Assembly (NCBI GenBank): GCA_964036045.1
Contig: OZ038381.1
Span: 139,635,657-139,699,656 of the forward strand
Length of the DNA stretch: 64,000 bases
Origin: Eutreptiella sp. 'Long Island Sound 2002'
Lineage: Eukaryota; Euglenozoa; Euglenophyceae; Eutreptiales; Eutreptiaceae
Direction of reading: 5' to 3'
Part shown: one piece after another, positions 23,029 through 33,248 of the stretch
Numbering within the stretch: the stretch's first letter is position 1
Layout of the letters: each line of letters opens with the position of its first letter
The notes under the pieces: generated by a model
Databases searched by the model: none
What the model saw: the letters and a program-made list of their open reading frames with translations, nothing else
Told to the model about the DNA's origin: nothing
Translations under genes and position numbers: made by a program

Positions 23029-24876
23029 AAAAACACACTGGGGTGTGTCGCTACGTCAACGAAGAACGTAGTGCGGGTAAGTCCCAGAAAAAAATAGAAA
23101 TGTAGCCTCGATGGGGCGAAATCTGCTTGATCTGACCTGATTTGGGCTGAATTGGCACTGAATCAGGATGGATGAACCTGAAATGAGACAGAATGAGGAG
23201 TGACGAACAGTCCTCCGTGCATTAGAACATTAGGTTAAGGGCTAAAAAGCATGTAAACGTATCGAGAATCGATACCAAACCATGCATTGGTTGAGAATGA
23301 GGTAGATTATTGGTGGATTGAGTAGGGGGATCAAGAAATGGAGTGACATCTCAGCGCTCTGGCACAGTTTCGCTGTCGCGGGCACGCTACGGTGTTCTCG
23401 CCGAACTCTACATCGTGTTATTCCCGCTTTTCTCGTTCTGAAAAGTGCAGCATGTGCTTCAGATCTGGCGCATCTGGTGGATGATCACAAGATTCAGCAA
23501 AATTGAAAGTCAATTTGAGTTGAGATGACGGAGATTAAGCAATCACAGTGAGGGCAAACAAATACACATGTAGTCTACAGACCCTAAGTGAACCATTGAA
23601 GGTAGAGATGTTTTTCTGTGCACTTAGATCTAAACAGATCTTCGAGGAATGTGGGGAGATGACAAGGTAATCAACCTAAATTGTCCTAAAATCAGCAAAT
23701 TCCCTGAGATGAAGGTGAAATGAAGCGAAATGTCTACAACTGAAACTACTAACACTTTCGTTTAGACTAAAGTCAATATATATTGTCGTTTATTCAGCTC
23801 AATTGTGCTTTCCGGCACGTTGGTTCGCGAGCATCCAACAGATTCCATCGCAATGTGGATCATGTGATGATGCATCATGATGGGACATGATAGCCCTGGA
23901 TCCTTGGCATGTAACGCGCCGAAGGTTCGCTGAAGGCGCTTTACTGACAGTATATAACTGAGAGACACCGAATTTACAGTGGCGGTGGTGTCAATCGACT
24001 TGGACAAGGCCAATCTTTCGATGGGGTCCCACAAGACACTTGGATTCACCATTTTCGACAGTTTCAAGTCGGATTGAGCTCACATTGGCGTGTGCCAAAA
24101 ATACAACGAAGCTTACGGACTTCAGAGGTTGCTTTTAGAAGTCCCTAGAGCTCCTATCTGAAGGTTGTCTGAACAATTGACGTCTGGGTTTCGTACAACA
24201 GTGGCAGAATGATGGACAAACCTGAGAAATTCAAGGTAAATTTGAGGATCCTGGATCTGAATCTGGACTTTGGCGTCAGCATCACGGCAAATGAAGGTAA
24301 GATCTGTGTTCCTGGCGTCGCATCTGGTGCAGCCAGTACTACAGGGGGTGCCTGTAGGGGTGAATGTCGCTGGCCAGCGTTTTGATTATGTACATTTGCT
24401 TCCATCTGCACGAGTAGCCAAATTCCAAAGATGCACAGACCAACAGAGACAAGATTACCCCGAATCTGCCTGAATTAAGCCTGAGTTTGGTTTTTTCTGA
24501 ACACGGCAGCACACTCCGTGGCTTTCGGTTTTCGACTTTCGATACGCTACCGAACGGAGACCAAAGAAAAATTGATTGATTGACGTCAAATTATCAAACA
24601 TTCGCAGTTCTCCACATCATGACATAAACAGAAAGAATGAACAGTGGATTGAGCAGAATGTGGTGGGATGGCTTCCTCAATTCGGCCAAGCACGAATACA
24701 TGTGACCACCAACCTGTCTGGCCTGGCCCTCGTACGGCTTGGGCGCTGCAGATCAGCGGCCGAACTCGAAGCTTGGTCCTCATTTGGCTCCTGGGCTGGC
24801 CTGACCGCAGGAGGGGGGATCGACGGATCAGCCCTTGAATGTCGCTGCTGAGGGCCGTAAAAGGCTGGATCTCGAT
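23029..24876 (-). other. 1.85-kb 3' spacer of B1
   Basis: Lies between the pol stop and the polypurine tract. It is unusually long and AT-richer than pol. The largest - strand frame is about 100 codons (23762-24067) with no recognised motif. It may hold RNA signals or a decayed accessory gene; I cannot tell. Confidence 0.6.
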
Positions 24877-27800
24877 TCACCACAGGTCGTTTTCCGTCGC
24901 TCTCCAATGGCTGTCTGGTTTCGACAGACAGTCTGTCAGGAGTACTCCAATTTCGGGGTGCTTCTTCAGGAAGTCGATGAACCCCTTGGTGTATCCATGG
25001 ACAAAAGATTGGGCTGGTTCCCAGTTGTTGTGACTGGAATCAGAGCCCCTCCACTCACACAGAAATTCCCATTCGCCCTTGGCGTCACGTCTTGCTTCAA
25101 CAATCCTCTTGAGTTCGTACTTCCCCCCTTCGATGACCCGATCAGACAAATGTTTCGCAGTCCAAAAAAGGGGTTTGACCCGATCCTTGGGGGAGGGGAT
25201 CTCTCTCTTGAGGCGATCGCCCGAAACGTCAATTTCCCTGCTGACATCCACACGAATCCTCCACCTGTTCTCACCAAGACGCGCTGTAACAGCGAATGGC
25301 CCCTCCTTGTCATCTCCGTCCAGGGTTGTTTCGGATTTTCGAAGCCAAACTCGATCATCGACTTCAAAATTGTGGGGGTTTTTTCGGCCTTGATTCTGAA
25401 CCCAAAGCCAGTCAGCTTGATGCTTATCTATTAATTTACAGACAGTTTTATCTGCTCGTTGGACGTCGTCCAAAAACAACGAAGCATCTTTACAGGGGCG
25501 AGGATTATTCAACGGCATGTTCCACCAACACTTCTTTCGTCCAAAGACAATTTCATTTGGAGAAAGGCCATGATACAAAGGCGTGTTGTGGTAACGGCGA
25601 AGCAATGCGAAGACAACTTCCATCCAATGGAAATCCTTTTCACTCGCGAGCTCCTTACGAAGCATATTTATAATTGAGCGGCCGGCTCTTTCACCAGGCA
25701 GCGCTCGATGCGAGTGGATTTCACATCGCAGGTGGTGGATTCCAAGGCGAGCACATAATTCTCTCCACCATTCGGAGGTGTACTCTTTGCCTGAGTCCGT
25801 AACCACCTCGGATGGGACGTCCCAACCTCCCATCCAGGTCTGCGCGCACCATTTGGCGGCAGCCTTGCCAGTCATCGACTCAATGTTGCAAGGCAACACT
25901 TGAATGTAGCCGGAATGACGGCACTGAATAAGGAGCACACCATTGACTTTTTTATTTGTCCAATGGCACTCTTCGTCATCGGGCTCACCAAGGTAGAAAA
26001 AATCACTGGTGACTCTGTTAAAGAGGCGCTCCGGAATAGGATGTGGCCTCAGATGGCCGTGCTTCTTCGCGCTGGGGGGCGTCGAGACAGCACATTGGGC
26101 ACATCCGGCGGCTACTTTCATGCAGTGAGTATATAGCCGTGAGCGAAACAACCTCTGTTTAATCATCGACCACAGTCGACGGCCATGTGCGTGGGGGGAC
26201 TCCCATTTATGCCACCAGTTTAACACTCGGGGGGCCAGGGCGTCTGGTACGCACAATTTACCCTCCATCCACAGCTTCCCCCCATCCAACGAGTACTCTG
26301 AAAAAATCCCATCCTTGTGAGCATCTTTGGATTTGAGATTTCCAAAGACCTCTTTAAACATGGGATCCTGCAGATAATCGGACGTCCAGTCACGGATGAT
26401 CAGGGAATCTTTCGGCAGGGGTGGAGTTTTGGCCGGATCTCGACGCTTAATGCCCTGGATCAACCGAAATCTACTTACTCGTCGGGTATAGTCAAACCGT
26501 TTCACACTCCCTGAGGAGGGATCGGTGACTTTTTCCACGACTTTCAGTGTTTTGGTGCAGATCTCATGAGCATGCGCCGGATCTGAGATGGCCGTGATGT
26601 CATGGCACGGTAATGCGTGCTGTTTAACAGCGCATTGCATGCATGCACGTCGAATGAGTTTCTTTTCTTCTTGATCCCATTCGATTATTACATGGCGGTC
26701 CTGCTCCGTACCATGGATGTTGGTACTTTGCAGCCCCTCTGAAGCGGGGTAAGCCCATCGGCTCAGAGCATCCGCTACCGTGTTATGTTTTCCAGGCAAA
26801 TACGACACATGGAGGTCAAACAGACTGAGAAATTCGTGCCATCTGGCCCGTCGACCAGCTGGGCTCGCGACAGTATCAATGTGTTCGGTGGCCCAATACT
26901 CCAGAGATCGATGATCCGTCAGGACCTCGACTCGATTGGTGCCAACCCACGATTGGTACTTTTTTAAAGCACAGATTATGGCGTAGGTTTCTTGCTCACG
27001 CGGCGACCATTGCATTTGGCGTGGGGCTAGCTTCCGAGACCAAAATGCAAGAGGGTAATGATCGCCGGTGGCTTCATCAACCTGTTCAAGGACAGCTCCG
27101 ATCGCGTACCTAGAAGCGTCGGTTCTAATGTAGAAGGGTCGGTCGAATTGGGGCACATGCAACGTGGCGACTTCACAGAGGGCCGCCTTCAAGTGATGGA
27201 AGGCCTCCTCGCACTCGTCAGTCCACTTGACACGAACTTTTGAACCTGCCTTGCCCGCATCTCTCCCTACCTTCAATAATTCAGTGAGGGGGGCTGCAAA
27301 TTTGGCATAATTCGGCACAAAAGTGTGGTAAAAATTGCAACAACCCAGGAATCCTCTCAACTCCGTGATCGTCTCAGGGCGCTTCCACTTCTGAATAGCG
27401 ACGAGCTTCCCTGGACTGGGTCGTCGGGTGCCATTCTCTAGGAGAGAACCACAAAATTCGACTGATTTTAAAAAAAATTTTCCCTTCTTTGGCCCACAAA
27501 TCAGCTGATTGGCATCAAGAATGTCCAAAACTTGGTTCAGCTGCTTTTCATGTAGGGCCACCAGCTCGGCTTCGGTCAGTCCCTCCCCTTCTGTCGCGAT
27601 GATTATGTCATCTATGTACACACTCACGAAGGCACGAAGCTCAGGATGGGCTGTAAAAAGCACATCCTCCATCATTCTTTGAAAAAACGAAGGGGCGTTC
27701 TTCAGGCCCATGGGCATGACCGTCCATTGGACTGGGCCACATGGCGTGCACATACAGGTGAGAGGTCGGCTGTCCTTCTTCAACGGCATTTGGTGAAAGC

Positions 27801-29844
27801 CGTGACGGAGATCCAGCACAGAAAACAAACGACCTCTTGCCCTCTTGGCGATTTCCTCCTCAATGAGGGGCAGGGGGTGCGAATCCGCCTTGGTTTCGGC
27901 GTTGAGGTTGCGAAAATCAACCACCATTCGCCAACCATCAATAGTGTTCTGGTCTGCAGGCGGGGGCTTCGGGACTGTGAAGGGTGCACAGCACCATTCG
28001 CTGGTCATACAACCCTCAAGCCAACCAAATTCCCTGAGATTTCTCCCGATGATTTTTCTGAGGATCTCATGTTTATGTCCATGGTTCTCATAAGGACGCT
28101 GTTTCTTCGCCTTGTAACCTTCACGAAGCTCGATGAAGGCTTCACCGAACTGCCCACGGACAGGGGGGTCTTTGATCAACTTCCCCGAAAGGGTTGTGTC
28201 CTTCCGTTCCTCAAAAATCTTTTCTCTGGCCTTGGAACACAATTCAGTGTCCACCTGATCGCCAGGAATTACTGTCGAAAAAACTTTGGCGACTTCTTCG
28301 GCCTTGGCAGGAAGAATCTTCTTACGGATGTCCCTAAAGAGGTCCGTATCAACTGCCTCTTGAAGATAGGTGGGTCGAGTGTCGACATTCCAGAGATTAT
28401 CTTCGTGATCCAGCTCCTCGAAAGGATCTATGAAAGCTTCCACAGGGGGTTTTTCATAAAAAACTCTGAATTTGCGGCGCGATTTGGAATTTTTCTTCGC
28501 CCGTGCACTGAAGATTCTTTTCGATGTCGATCGTATTGGGGAAGAGGGAGACGAGGCGGATCCATCTGATGTTGGATCACCTTGGGTATCTGACGGACAA
28601 AAATCAGAAAAAATAGATTCGTCATCAGTACCACGCTCAACCTCAGATTCAGACCCAACACAGGAATCAGTACCAGAATCAGCAGAATTAGAGTCAGAAA
28701 GCTTTCCATCCACCAGGAATGCAAGCGAATTCCAGGACCGCTGTGGCAGGGGACCTGTGTCGTCCCTGGCATACAGCTTAATCTTCCTGGGAAGTTCGAT
28801 GTAATCTACACAAATGTCTTGTAATTCCTGAAACCAAGGCTTGTCGTCCCACAAGGGCACAACTAAAATTGCCTGGGTTTTATCTTGCTTGATTTTGTGG
28901 ATGACCTGCTGGATTAAGTGAAACGGAGGATTAATCCACAACTTCTTGTCCCATTTATGGGTCCAAGCGTCGCTAAAGTGCTTGTCAAAGCGCTTGTTCT
29001 TACGGTTAGCAAAGGCATCATACTGTGGCCAAAAGGAATGGTGTTCATGAAAATATTCACAAATTGCATCGCGCCATTTGTCGACAACTCTGTAGGATGA
29101 AGAGTGCCAGCGCGAAGGGCGTCGTGGCTGGGAGTCCCTACGAAGACATTCTAACTCTCGGGAGTAATCGGCACTCCCATTCACCTCTGCAATGGTGACA
29201 TCTTCGCCAAATTTTGGTGTAACTTTTTGCTTCAAAAATTCTTCTGCACTTTTAAACCCTGCGTGCAAAAAACGAAATTCAGGACGCTCCAAGGGACCTG
29301 ACTCCAGCAAAAAACAACGTCGATGACCTACGGGCGCTACCCTGTTCTTGCGAAGCCAAGGATGGCCCAAGTAAAGGTCATACTTTATGTCGGCACGATA
29401 GAAGTAGTCATCCTTAAGGACAACTTCCTCCACATTATCTTCTTCCCAAAGGTCTTGAGCGACCAAATGAGTTGATATATAACAACCGCGTTGCCCACCT
29501 GCGAGAGAATGTCCAGAAACTCCCTCGAGGGTAACAGGATGAGGCGACTCAAACACGCAGTCGTCGGGTAAGAATGAATTGGATTGGAGATTTACCTCTG
29601 ATCCATTGTCACACAAACAAGTGGCGAGGTGGAAATTTCCCTTGCAATCAGAGACCCACAGCTTTGTGACAAACTGACGGGCCCTGTGCTTGGACTGTAC
29701 ACCAACCTCGTCCACTACAACAGAAGGATCCGCTGCCGGATCCAGGGGAGAGGAGACAAGCGACCCTACATCAAGTAATGGTCGATCAGGAATCTGGGGA
29801 TCATGCCTGAAATCGCCTGGGGAGGGGCGATTTTCGTGGCTCCC
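24877..29844 (-). CDS. pol: Pol polyprotein of B1, expressed by UAG readthrough
   Basis: Open from the codon after the gag UAG to TGA at 24877, about 1655 codons; the first initiator-like codon is GTG at 29715. Order: protease (CDNGSEVNL in the catalytic position); Dam-like adenine methyltransferase with FWPQYDAFANRKNKR, then KLWINPPFHLI (the NPPF motif) and ILVVPLWDDKPWFQ; RT (VVDFRNLN, LDLRHGFHQMPL, YIDDIIIA); RNase H (RTDASRYAIGAVLEQ); integrase (zinc region HKWESPHAHGRR ... CAQC; catalytic D in VTSDFF, D in VVTDSGKEY, E in LPGERAGRS); and a chromodomain (YELKRIVEARRDAKG ... WEPAQSFVHGY). No lesion was seen. The protease Asp-Asn-Gly in place of Asp-Thr/Ser-Gly is unusual. Confidence 0.95.
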   Translation of the reverse strand, partial: GSHENRPSPGDFRHDPQIPDRPLLDVGSLVSSPLDPAADPSVVVDEVGVQSKHRARQFVTKLWVSDCKGNFHLATCLCDNGSEVNLQSNSFLPDDCVFESPHPVTLEGVSGHSLAGGQRGCYISTHLVAQDLWEEDNVEEVVLKDDYFYRADIKYDLYLGHPWLRKNRVAPVGHRRCFLLESGPLERPEFRFLHAGFKSAEEFLKQKVTPKFGEDVTIAEVNGSADYSRELECLRRDSQPRRPSRWHSSSYRVVDKWRDAICEYFHEHHSFWPQYDAFANRKNKRFDKHFSDAWTHKWDKKLWINPPFHLIQQVIHKIKQDKTQAILVVPLWDDKPWFQELQDICVDYIELPRKIKLYARDDTGPLPQRSWNSLAFLVDGKLSDSNSADSGTDSCVGSESEVERGTDDESIFSDFCPSDTQGDPTSDGSASSPSSPIRSTSKRIFSARAKKNSKSRRKFRVFYEKPPVEAFIDPFEELDHEDNLWNVDTRPTYLQEAVDTDLFRDIRKKILPAKAEEVAKVFSTVIPGDQVDTELCSKAREKIFEERKDTTLSGKLIKDPPVRGQFGEAFIELREGYKAKKQRPYENHGHKHEILRKIIGRNLREFGWLEGCMTSEWCCAPFTVPKPPPADQNTIDGWRMVVDFRNLNAETKADSHPLPLIEEEIAKRARGRLFSVLDLRHGFHQMPLKKDSRPLTCMCTPCGPVQWTVMPMGLKNAPSFFQRMMEDVLFTAHPELRAFVSVYIDDIIIATEGEGLTEAELVALHEKQLNQVLDILDANQLICGPKKGKFFLKSVEFCGSLLENGTRRPSPGKLVAIQKWKRPETITELRGFLGCCNFYHTFVPNYAKFAAPLTELLKVGRDAGKAGSKVRVKWTDECEEAFHHLKAALCEVATLHVPQFDRPFYIRTDASRYAIGAVLEQVDEATGDHYPLAFWSRKLAPRQMQWSPREQETYAIICALKKYQSWVGTNRVEVLTDHRSLEYWATEHIDTVASPAGRRARWHEFLSLFDLHVSYLPGKHNTVADALSRWAYPASEGLQSTNIHGTEQDRHVIIEWDQEEKKLIRRACMQCAVKQHALPCHDITAISDPAHAHEICTKTLKVVEKVTDPSSGSVKRFDYTRRVSRFRLIQGIKRRDPAKTPPLPKDSLIIRDWTSDYLQDPMFKEVFGNLKSKDAHKDGIFSEYSLDGGKLWMEGKLCVPDALAPRVLNWWHKWESPHAHGRRLWSMIKQRLFRSRLYTHCMKVAAGCAQCAVSTPPSAKKHGHLRPHPIPERLFNRVTSDFFYLGEPDDEECHWTNKKVNGVLLIQCRHSGYIQVLPCNIESMTGKAAAKWCAQTWMGGWDVPSEVVTDSGKEYTSEWWRELCARLGIHHLRCEIHSHRALPGERAGRSIINMLRKELASEKDFHWMEVVFALLRRYHNTPLYHGLSPNEIVFGRKKCWWNMPLNNPRPCKDASLFLDDVQRADKTVCKLIDKHQADWLWVQNQGRKNPHNFEVDDRVWLRKSETTLDGDDKEGPFAVTARLGENRWRIRVDVSREIDVSGDRLKREIPSPKDRVKPLFWTAKHLSDRVIEGGKYELKRIVEARRDAKGEWEFLCEWRGSDSSHNNWEPAQSFVHGYTKGFIDFLKKHPEIGVLLTDCLSKPDSHWRATENDLW

Positions 29845-29847
29845 CTA
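29809..29847 (-). promoter_or_regulatory. Readthrough UAG with hairpin or pseudoknot (family B)
   Basis: UAG at 29847-29845 separates gag and pol in one frame. Downstream on the - strand GAAAATCGCC (29835-29826) can pair with GGCGATTTC (29817-29809), one A bulged, leaving an 8-nt loop. The loop holds CTCCCC (29824-29819), complementary to GGGGAG (29845-29840) at the stop itself. This would be an H-type pseudoknot, although the 1-nt third loop is geometrically tight. MLV uses a UAG plus pseudoknot for the same purpose. Confidence 0.6.
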
Positions 29848-32800
29848 GGCGTTCTGACCTCCAGTGGCTGCGTTAACATTGTGAACACAGCCTGATTCGT
29901 CGACCCACTCATCTTGGAACGGATCATCTGCTGGATTCAGGGCATTTTCGACATAATCTCGATCCGCATCGGACACCTGATCTGCACCTGAGACCTGATC
30001 CACACGATGGTTGCCCTTTCCACGTCCACGGCCACGGCCGCCGGATGATGGACCTCCACCGTCGCCACGCCCTCTGCCCTTACCAGAGAAAGGGGTCCCA
30101 GAAGGATTTCCCTTACCTTTACCCTGTGATCCTGGAGCATTTCCCTTGTTTGTACCGGATTGAGGGGTTTGGCCTGGATTTCGATTTCCGCCTCCGGCGT
30201 TGCCATTGGGACTTGTCTGGCCGTTTGGCTGCCCACCGGAGCCGGATGGAGTCCGATTTCCTTTGCCTTGGGACCCGCCAGGGCCTCCAGTATTTTTGTT
30301 TCCACCGGAGGGGGTCGGATTACCCTTTCCCCCCTTTCCACCATGCACCTGTCTGTCATTCCTGTCTGAATTCTGAGGATTACTGATATTTTCACCAATC
30401 ACCTTGTGATCGTAAGGAGACCATCGATGATTACCAGTAGAATGCGACTTAGCTCGGTTCGTAGAACCTAGAAGAAGGCAGATGCTACAGTGATCCTGAA
30501 CATTCCGGGTGTCATTCACCTTTTTGTTACCCTTTTGGGCCCCATTTTGGGTGTTTTGCTGGGTATTCTTGTTTCCCCCAAGACCCTCATGGAAATTTTG
30601 ATTGGCGGCGTCAGCGAGCCTCTCAACCTCTTCCCAGAGTTCCTGTGGGGTGAACGAAAACACCCTGTTCTTGGCCTTCAGGCGATGACCGTGGAAACTT
30701 ACTCCCCTGTTGAGGACTTGGACAAACAAGTCCCGATCCTCGTGTTCATTAAACTTGATTTTCCACGTGTTTTCTGTGAATTTCACCTTGGTAAACGACG
30801 TGGGGGAACACTTTTGAAGTGCTTCCCTGACGGAAAACCTGTTGGCCGAGGCATCGAAGCCATCGACCTCCGCCCACCAGGTCTTGACCTTTTCTTCGGA
30901 CTGTTTATTCCGAAGGGTGGCGGCGGTTTCTGAGGGGATCTTGTCAAAAATCAGATTTTTCAGCTCGGCACTAGAAAATTTTTCGCCTGAATGTTCAGAT
31001 TCTTCCACTAAGTTCCAGAAGCGCTGTCTCTTGTCTTGCACTTCGTGCAAGATTAATCGCGAGAATGAAGGAAAATTCTTCAACATCTGGTGGTAATGGT
31101 CCTCTGGCAGCCGGGATCCACGTACCTCCAACTGTTCCCACACCTCATCAAAGGTAAGGGGGGAACTTGAATCCTCAGGATCACTCCAGGTCCTGAGCCA
31201 AGTGTTGGCCGGCGCTCCCTCAAGGCAGTCCAAGAGGGCCATCAGGAACTGATCATCTTGAAGTTTTTGAGTCTTAACCCACAGTCTAAATTCCCGTTGG
31301 AACTGAGGCCAACGTCTGGGGTTCCCATTATACTTCGGTTGCTTGGCAACCTGACGAAGTCGCAATGAAGTAGGATTTAGAAGTGAATCCAGCCCAACAC
31401 CGGCCGTAATGGCAGACACCTTGGCGGCATCATTAGCCACACCAGCTCCGGCGAGGGTCTGGGCGAGCAACATCTGGGCTAATGCATTGGAATCAGCAGC
31501 AGGAAGGGCAGTACGGGAGGCAGTTCGCTTGGCATTCTGAGCCTCAGTCCTAGCCTTCGCCGTCCTACTCTGAGATCGAGAGATTGTAACCCTTTCCTTT
31601 AGCTTAGTCCTGCTGATCCTTGCGTCAGTGGTCTTAGAGTCCACCGAAGGAGCAATCGAAAAAATTTCTGTCGCCTCCTCCGACGGTTCTGTTGTTTGTT
31701 CCACCGATGATGCGCCCTCAGACCGCATGTGTGTCTTGAAAAGATCTTTGATTCCCAGCGTTTGAATGATGAGTTGCATTTGATCTTTGAGCAATTGGAG
31801 CTCAGTATCTCGCTGGCATCTGCAGGAACAGTCGGCAGGACAGTACATACCGTGTCCTGAAGGGCCTGAGCAGGCTGTCGGACCGCTAATCTCGGTGGTT
31901 CGCAGCCAGGAGTCCACTTGGGGAGCTCCTTCAGCCCTAATTTCCAGACTTGCCTGCCTGGCTGCCTCTAAAATTCCTTCCTCAACCGCGGCGGCTAGAT
32001 CGTCGCGGATGGAAACAGGGGGATGAGGGGCGGAGGGCCCGGCAACAGGTGCCTTGGTCTTCTCCTTCGGGAAGGGACTTGCCTCCCAGATCTGCAAAAA
32101 AATGGCAAAAGAGTCATCTTCTTGAGAACGCCACCACATCCTGGTATTAATTTCTTCTTGAAGGAGGAAAAAATATTCGAATAAAAAATCAGAGGCGATT
32201 CTTTCTTGTCCAATCAGCTTAGACGTGGCTAAGAGACAAAGGGCCTCAAGCGCCTCAAGGTTACGGGTCACTTCTGAAGACAAATGGTTGTCCCATTGTG
32301 CCCAAGAGGCTGGTCGATTATAGGTAGGTACCTCACCTGGACCACCCATCTCAATGTCGTCAATGTCGGCTTCGATGGTCTCGAATGTTGGACATTGGTA
32401 AGGAATGTGGGTACCTGCCAGCTCCGTAAGGTCTACCGGAGCGTTGCCATCGGCGTAGGCTGGGAGATTCCAGCTGCTTGATGGCCAATTTCGACTGGGA
32501 TCTTGATGGTAATCTGGGCCTCCACAGCTGCTGATTTGTGCCCTTCTTGGGCAGCTTGGGCTTGCGCAAGGCATTCCTCTCAAGGCCTCGTTCGCACAGC
32601 ACCACGGCGGCGTAATTGTTACGTCTCCAGGAGCGGCGGAGTCTACGGGGCCGTACTGGGGAGCTAGCTGTGGTTGGGACACCAAAGGAACAACATTCAG
32701 GTAGCCTCTGCTACCATGAAAGTGCTGCCCTGGGTCGTTGATGGTGCCGGAGGGCTCGGGGCCGGCAAGACCAGTGGGGCAGGCACGCGAGGAGTCGACC

Positions 32801-32880
32801 TGAACGCTGTTATTGGGGGTAGAACCGGAGACTCGAACACCAACGGAGGCGAGAGCAGCAACAACAGAAGCAAGATCCAT
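29845..32880 (-). CDS. gag: Gag polyprotein of B1 (1011 aa)
   Basis: Uninterrupted from ATG 32880 to UAG 29845. The ATG is inside the 5' LTR, so about 54 N-terminal residues are LTR-encoded and the PBS is read as His-Gly-Ser-Arg-Gly. A retrotransposon-gag capsid domain is clear in the middle (YNGNPRRWPQFQREFRLWV; FDEVWEQLEVRG; LPEDHYHQML). It is followed by a small beta-rich segment (WKIKFNEHEDRDLFVQVLN) of unknown fold, a Cys/His cluster (CSICLLLGSTNRAKSHSTGNH) and a long Gly/Asn/Gln/Lys-rich tail suited to RNA binding. It shares the general order but no obvious sequence with family A Gag. Confidence 0.93.
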   Translation of the reverse strand: MDLASVVAALASVGVRVSGSTPNNSVQVDSSRACPTGLAGPEPSGTINDPGQHFHGSRGYLNVVPLVSQPQLAPQYGPVDSAAPGDVTITPPWCCANEALRGMPCASPSCPRRAQISSCGGPDYHQDPSRNWPSSSWNLPAYADGNAPVDLTELAGTHIPYQCPTFETIEADIDDIEMGGPGEVPTYNRPASWAQWDNHLSSEVTRNLEALEALCLLATSKLIGQERIASDFLFEYFFLLQEEINTRMWWRSQEDDSFAIFLQIWEASPFPKEKTKAPVAGPSAPHPPVSIRDDLAAAVEEGILEAARQASLEIRAEGAPQVDSWLRTTEISGPTACSGPSGHGMYCPADCSCRCQRDTELQLLKDQMQLIIQTLGIKDLFKTHMRSEGASSVEQTTEPSEEATEIFSIAPSVDSKTTDARISRTKLKERVTISRSQSRTAKARTEAQNAKRTASRTALPAADSNALAQMLLAQTLAGAGVANDAAKVSAITAGVGLDSLLNPTSLRLRQVAKQPKYNGNPRRWPQFQREFRLWVKTQKLQDDQFLMALLDCLEGAPANTWLRTWSDPEDSSSPLTFDEVWEQLEVRGSRLPEDHYHQMLKNFPSFSRLILHEVQDKRQRFWNLVEESEHSGEKFSSAELKNLIFDKIPSETAATLRNKQSEEKVKTWWAEVDGFDASANRFSVREALQKCSPTSFTKVKFTENTWKIKFNEHEDRDLFVQVLNRGVSFHGHRLKAKNRVFSFTPQELWEEVERLADAANQNFHEGLGGNKNTQQNTQNGAQKGNKKVNDTRNVQDHCSICLLLGSTNRAKSHSTGNHRWSPYDHKVIGENISNPQNSDRNDRQVHGGKGGKGNPTPSGGNKNTGGPGGSQGKGNRTPSGSGGQPNGQTSPNGNAGGGNRNPGQTPQSGTNKGNAPGSQGKGKGNPSGTPFSGKGRGRGDGGGPSSGGRGRGRGKGNHRVDQVSGADQVSDADRDYVENALNPADDPFQDEWVDESGCVHNVNAATGGQNA
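32705..32716 (-). other. Primer-binding site of B1
   Basis: On the - strand TGGTAGCAGAGG, an exact complement of the initiator tRNA-Met 3' end, adjacent to the 5' LTR. Confidence 0.9.
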
Positions 32881-33248
32881 GTTGAGTGTTATCCGGCAGA
32901 AAATCCCAGTCTATGAAGAAAATTGAGGCGGATTTTTCTAAATACATCTGAGTGTCCAAAACTGTCTGAAAAGATTTATATAAATCCAATTATGAAAAAT
33001 GTTTGGCCGATCTGGCCCGCGAGCGCGCGTCAGCGGCAACTGGCGATTCCAGCTAAATGATCGGAACGCGGCGGATTTACGGGGAATGGACCGCGGAATC
33101 AGATCCGGCATCTCAGAAATATATAGGTCTGATCCTGAGACTGAGCTGCGAGGCGGCGATTCCGCCGAAGCAAAGAAAATGACCAAAATGTAGCCAATCT
33201 GGACAGAATGTCTGAAAATCTGAGCAGATGGGGCTAGCCGCACTTACA
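32717..33248 (-). repeat. 5' LTR of B1 (532 bp)
   Basis: Same length as 22487-23018. Differences seen by eye include single changes near 22555/32790, 22579/32809, 22707/32937, 22751/32981 and 22863/33097. Confidence 0.95.

Larger units (their letters stand above)
22487..33248 (-). mobile_element. Apparently intact family B Ty3/Gypsy element B1 (10.8 kb), nested in A1 pol
   Basis: Two 532-bp LTRs (22487-23018 and 32717-33248) with TGTAAG...TTTCA ends, five differences by eye, and target duplication GGTTG. Exact initiator tRNA-Met PBS, polypurine tract, uninterrupted 1011-codon gag, in-frame UAG, and uninterrupted pol of more than 1600 codons. This is the youngest and most complete element in the window and may be autonomous. 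Confidence 0.95.

Noticed and set aside
24877-32880. UAG reassigned to an amino acid in this organism
   Set aside because: The B1 gag-pol frame of more than 2600 codons has only one in-frame UAG, exactly at the gag-pol boundary. If UAG were a normal sense codon many would be expected. Genes here end in TAA or TGA, but that is too few to argue from.
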